DNA of 64,000 nucleotides from Piliocolobus tephrosceles (lineage: Eukaryota > Chordata > Mammalia > Primates > Cercopithecidae). Positions 59,507 to 64,000 of the stretch are shown here, piece after piece; within the stretch, counting starts at the first letter, position 1; each line of letters opens with the position of its first letter. The notes beneath the pieces are model-generated. The model searched no databases, was not told where the DNA came from, and was given only the letters and a program-made list of their open reading frames with translations. The translations under genes were made by a program, and so were the position numbers. The stretch lies in assembly GCF_002776525.5 (NCBI RefSeq), contig NC_045434.1, positions 114,211,159-114,275,158 on the forward strand, written 5' to 3'.

Positions 59507-62500
59507 CTGTAGAAACAAGACAACACACAGGCTGGAGACAAGTCTGCATGGCTGATAGGTTATCAACACAGGAGCGTCATGTACTTAAATGCATCACTTA
59601 CTTAAAGAAAGATGTCCATTAATGAAATGCTTTGGCAAATATGGCTATTTCACGATCATTTGTTTATTTGCTTAGCCTTCCATGATATCATTTTTATGAT
59701 ATGAGAGGAAATCAACTGAAAACTTCCAAGGAAATAAGACATGCTTTTCTCTGGTAACAGATCTTAATGGAGATTCCATTTGTTAGGATATTTTTAGATG
59801 GTTTAATAAATACCATGAGAAGTTTGTATATCAGGGATAAATCAATATGCCATCAGTGTAAAATGTGTTTTAAATTATTCAAATGGGCTTAGCCATTGCA
59901 CTCAGTATTTGAGAACTGCTGAACATTTTAAAAGTACAATATGAATGCACTTTGCTCATTCAAAGGTAGTTTTACTTTATGATTTGGGACAGCACCTTAA
60001 CTTACTCACGTATATACCATTTTGTGATGAGCCTTTAGATGTTGTATTTGCTAGGCATATTAGTGCAGCTTTTATGCAGCCCAGATTAACAATCATGAAA
60101 GAAAAATAAACTTTGTAATAACAAATAAATTTCAACATAGTTATAATTTAAGATGTATATTTTTCATTACAATGTCTGCTGGCAGGACAATATAGCTTTG
60201 CAAAATAAAAGGTGAATAGAGTGTTTCCTTGATTCCTCACATATTCTTATATAGGATATTTTTACTTCTGAAGCTCTATCTTGCTTAAAGCTTGAACCAG
60301 AAATGGATATCCTTTCGGCTTCTGTTAGCTGGAAAGATAGTGCAGGTAGCTTGCAGCTTTTGGGTACTGTGTGCTGAAGTTCCTTTCCTCATTACTCTTC
60401 TAATAATTTTGGGGAAGTTATTGTGCCTCTCAGTTTCCATTATTTAAAAATGGGTACATTAAGCAGTTCCCTCACTAAAAACCAAACAAAACTATACCGT
60501 TCAACTTACCAAGAGAAGTCTTGAAAATTTAGTTTAATATAATCAAGTTTAGCATATTAGATTTGCTATGGGGATTCAGGGTTTAGCCTTATAGATGGAT
60601 CCAGGGGTTTGACTCTAAGTTTGTGTCACAGACACTAATTAGATATTCTTCAAATAAATGTGGAGTACCTTAGAATTATGATTTATTTTATGCTAATTAA
60701 GTCGGGTTTCGAGTTCAGCATTCTTATAAAACAAACATTTATATGATGAATAGTTCTATTCGTAGGTAAAAATAAAACTTAATAAACTCTAAAATGCTCT
60801 CTCCTTGCCTGGCTTGGTTTGTACTTAACAACTAGAGTTTTGTTTTAAATTAACATTTTCTATTTTAATATGCATGTGCATATGGAAGCTGATTAAAAAT
60901 ATTTTAAAATGCTAATTTTTTGAAAGCTTTTAATGTTTGTCTGTACACAGGTACATTATAAATTTGTACCAATATCGAAACTGTAATTTTTTTTCACTAT
61001 TTAAAGTGTGTAAGTTGACAATGAATCACCAACATTTTGTAAGCCAGTAAGCAGAGTTACATCCGGCCAATGTTAATTCACATACTCCTCCAGTCAATTA
61101 GCCGATGACCATTCATTAATATAAGGTTTTAGAGGCAAAACATGTAAACAAAGTTAAACAAAACAGCAGAACATTTAAACTATAATATATTCCCAGTCAT
61201 TGTCATAGGAAAATGTGGGTAAGTATAATGTTTTGCAGTAATGAAAATAAAGGACAAGAAGGGGTGTGACCTTCTCTTCACCTTATATAACAAATAATTC
61301 AGTTTTTAAAAAGTATCATTTATGGAATGATGGTCAATGGTGGATGCTGGAGTAACGCAAAGAGCTTTGGAGGATCATATTTTATTTCATGAAATTAGGA
61401 AGAACATGCAGGACTGTTAGATTACAAAGCAACGTCAAATACCTGGGGGGACTTGATTTAAAAGTTATACTAGAATTGATTTATAGGTATTAAAAGTGTC
61501 TTATGTTCACCTTATTCTATTAAAGGTACCTCTGATTACCTGATCATGGGTTTCAAAGGGGAATTAAAAATAATACATCATAATTTTAAGAACTGTTTAG
61601 CAGCAGCAGCAGCTGAACTCTGTTTCATTGTGATGCAAAGCTTGTTAGCAGGAATATTAACAGTGATTACCCGAGGTCACAAACCATATATCCTCTAGCT
61701 TCCTGCTTAATGCTCAAGTTTACATGAAACAGAAGCATGCAAGGATGTCATCTTCATGCAATTGCTGCGTCATCACAGGGTAATTACATGTATCTTTGGA
61801 GACATGGTTGTGTTTGGAATTTGTACAAGAAATGGGCAAATTCACCAGTAATTACGAAGCAGCAATCACGGTGGCAACATGGAATACCCTGTTGCATTTT
61901 ATATTTGCCATAATATAAAATGATGCAAGTATTTTACAACATCTATTTCATCACACAGAGCCTACATTTTGTCAAAGATATGAATTGTTCCTTCACAGCA
62001 AGGGTGGTGAATTTTATTGTCAGTTGTTAAAGAATTGGCAAAGGGTTCTGTTTTTATTTTTAATGTGGATAAGACTTAGATGAAGTTCAAAGTTTCCAAG
62101 ATTAGTGCCTTATTCTGTGAAAGTGAATGGGGTAAATATCCCTTCATTTTCATTAGTGCTTGCTATACAAAATGGTATTAAAATTAACTCTCAATTACTT
62201 CTGATGTATCCTTTCAAATTTAATACTCAGTCCTGCCTCAAGCCCTTTAGGAATCTTAATTGTGGGAATAGAAAATAGGTACATGCTGTCTCATAGGGCA
62301 AACCTTAGCAATGGAGCCACAGGCTTCCAAAGGCCCTGAGAGGGCAAACTCCAGCATTGTGCACAGGCAGTCCCAGTATCACTGCCCTCAGAGCCTCAAG
62401 CAGGGTAAGTGAAATCTACAGCTTTTTAAGGAAGTTGTTATTAATTCATTGTATGCATATAAGCACTACAGATAAAAGATAGACCTTAGTACCTATCAGC

Positions 62501-62599
62501 TAGCCAGATTTTTCAATTAATTCTTTAAACACAATTTTCTCCTTTAGAAAAGGGCAATAATTTAGGAAATGAGGGTGGGTGAGGGAATAATGTAGCTAA

Positions 62600-62917
62600 T
62601 ATTACTTTTTATTTTATTTTATTTTATTTCTTGAGATGGAGTCTCACTCTGTAGCCCAGGCTGGAGTGCAGTGGCACTATTCTCAGCTCACTGCAACTTC
62701 CATCTCTCAAATTCAAGTGAGTCTCCTGCCTCAGTCTTCTGAGTAGCTGGGATTACAGGCACAGGCCACCACACTCAGCTCATGTTTTATTTCTTTCAGT
62801 AGAGATGTGGTTTCACCATGTGTGCCAGGTTGGTCTCAAACTCCTGACCTTAAGTGATCCACCTGCCCGGGCCTTCTAAAGTGCTGGAATTACAGGCATT
62901 AGCCATTGCATCTGGCC
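62600..62917 (-). mobile_element. Alu element, antisense to window
   Basis: Inverted, fairly diverged Alu starting with a (TTTTA)n tail, then CAGGCTGGAGTGCAGTGGC and GCTGGGATTACAGGC. A perfect 12-bp target-site duplication TAATGTAGCTAA lies at 62588-62599 and 62918-62929. Confidence 0.96.
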
Positions 62918-63764
62918 TAATGTAGCTAACTTTAATAGTACTTAAGAATGCATCCTTTGTGTTCACCAAGTACTTTGTTCGGTTTCAAGTATAAAATCCT
63001 AAATAGAAACAGGTTTAGCTCAATAAAATGGAATTTTCCAAAAGTTTATAATTTTAATTAATAAGCTTTCTAGAATGGAGAAGAAAACTCTTCTTGATTT
63101 TTAAAAGTAAAAATAAATACAAAATTGCTATTGTTTTTCATATTTCTTCTTCTTAGTTTATGTGACTTAAAAGGCAGACACTGAATGGACTGTTTTCTAG
63201 TCTGTGGATAGTCAAATAAGGATTCACAACTGAACTATACCTCTTAAAACCGGATAGAAAGAAGCAGATTTGGAGTTCACAGTTTACCTCAGAACTGGAA
63301 AAAAGGCCAAACTTCCTAATAATAAAACACTCTAAATAAAATATACTGTGATATTGTTAAGTTACCTGATAAGAGAAATGTTATAGAATAAAATCTTTCC
63401 TTCTAAGGCCTTTATTAGATTGATTTAAAATAATATTAAATATTATAAAACATTTTAATCTTATGTATTTTGTAAAAATGGCTAGGTTCTTAATCCCGTG
63501 TTCCTATTTATTTTAGCTTTTTTGTTGTTTACCTATTTATAGCATGACATTTATATATTTTTACAAATGACATTCAGTAAAATGTACTCTGCATTGAAAA
63601 TTTAGACAACTACATGTCTTTTGGTTTTTATTAATATTCTCAAGTCTTTGTAACCCAAGTGTTATGAAGACAATTGAACTTCTGTTCATAAACTCAGGGT
63701 GGAATTGCTGCTGTTATTCAAAACGCATACCATAAGTAAAAGTTTGACAAGCTTAGCTTTGCTA

Positions 63765-63925
63765 ATTGTGTCAGTGGTTGAGAGAAAGTGTTTAAGCTTT
63801 GAAGTCAGAAACCCTTTGCTGTAAGATTTGGGTCAATCTGCCTTACTTTTCTCAATGACAAGATAGGGGAAATAATTAGTGTAATACTTACCCCACTGTT
63901 TTGTTAATGAGGATTAAGTAAAAAC
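63765..63925 (+). repeat. MIR SINE
   Basis: TTTAAGCTTTGAAGTCAGAA, AATCTGCCTTACTTTTCTCA and TAATGAGGATTAAGTAAAAA are in MIR order. Confidence 0.6.
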
Positions 63926-64000
63926 AAAACAAGACATCTGCAAGCCGGTTCACAGTTGACTAAGCGTTTTCTGTGCATCCCATTTGATCCTCACCCAACT

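Larger units (their letters stand above)
59507..64000 (-). other. NTNG1: NTNG1 intron upstream of the LE exon (partial)
   Basis: Intronic sequence continuing past the window edge. It carries one minus-strand Alu (62600-62917) and a MIR near 63.8 kb. The stretch 59580-62580 shows no repeat I recognise, is AT-rich, and is a candidate for conserved noncoding sequence, for example around 61590-61830. Confidence 0.8.

Noticed and set aside
62320..62410. Possible plus-strand exon ending at a donor-like CAGG|GTAAGT
   Set aside because: The donor match is good, but it is antisense to NTNG1 and has no convincing coding frame or acceptor partner; isolated consensus donors are common by chance.
1..64000. 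Bacterial or phage-type systems, CRISPR arrays, tRNA/rRNA/snRNA genes
   Set aside because: No regularly spaced repeats, no operon-like gene packing and no recognisable structural RNA. The repeat content and splice sites show mammalian nuclear DNA.

Overview
This window looks like nuclear DNA from a catarrhine primate, most likely human. It has six Alu elements, an L1 3' end of primate type, a MER11-like HERV-K-group solo LTR, many old MIR/L2/MaLR/hAT remnants, AT-rich noncoding sequence and GT-AG splice sites. Only two protein-coding segments can be supported. Both are on the minus strand and belong to one gene, netrin-G1 (NTNG1), a GPI-anchored axon-guidance and synaptic adhesion protein.

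Layout, read in transcription order (high to low coordinates). 64000-59507 is intron, still incomplete at the window edge, with one Alu. 59506-59372 is a 135-bp exon encoding one complete laminin-type EGF (LE) domain. 59371-14271 is a 45.1-kb intron holding most of the repeats, including the solo LTR at 18119-19195 and four Alus. 14270-14041 is the last coding exon: an EGF-like domain, a short linker and the hydrophobic GPI-anchor signal, ending in TAG. The exon lies in a short CpG-rich patch. Below 14041 is the inferred 3' UTR; the first canonical AATAAA on the minus strand is at 13053-13048, and two more lie near 12.5 kb. From there to position 1 is intergenic sequence downstream of the gene, with repeats and repeat-poor stretches but no recognisable gene.

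The two exons join in frame. The LE exon ends with the first base of a codon (C) and the last exon begins with its second and third bases (CG), giving CCG (Pro) at the junction. Together they form the C-terminal part of netrin-G1: LE domain, EGF-like domain, GPI attachment. The LE exon starts and ends in the same phase, so it could be skipped without a frameshift, which fits the known alternative splicing of this gene family.

I found no RNA gene, CRISPR array, operon or previously undescribed system. The less ordinary items are a perfect 35-bp hairpin (3088-3122), a hairpin abutting the candidate poly(A) signal, two clean short tandem duplications, an Alu with an internal 50-bp duplication facing another Alu about 0.5 kb away, the CpG-rich terminal exon and the solo LTR. 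Repeat names come from recognising family sequence by eye. Boundaries are good to a few bases where target-site duplications are quoted and to tens of bases elsewhere.
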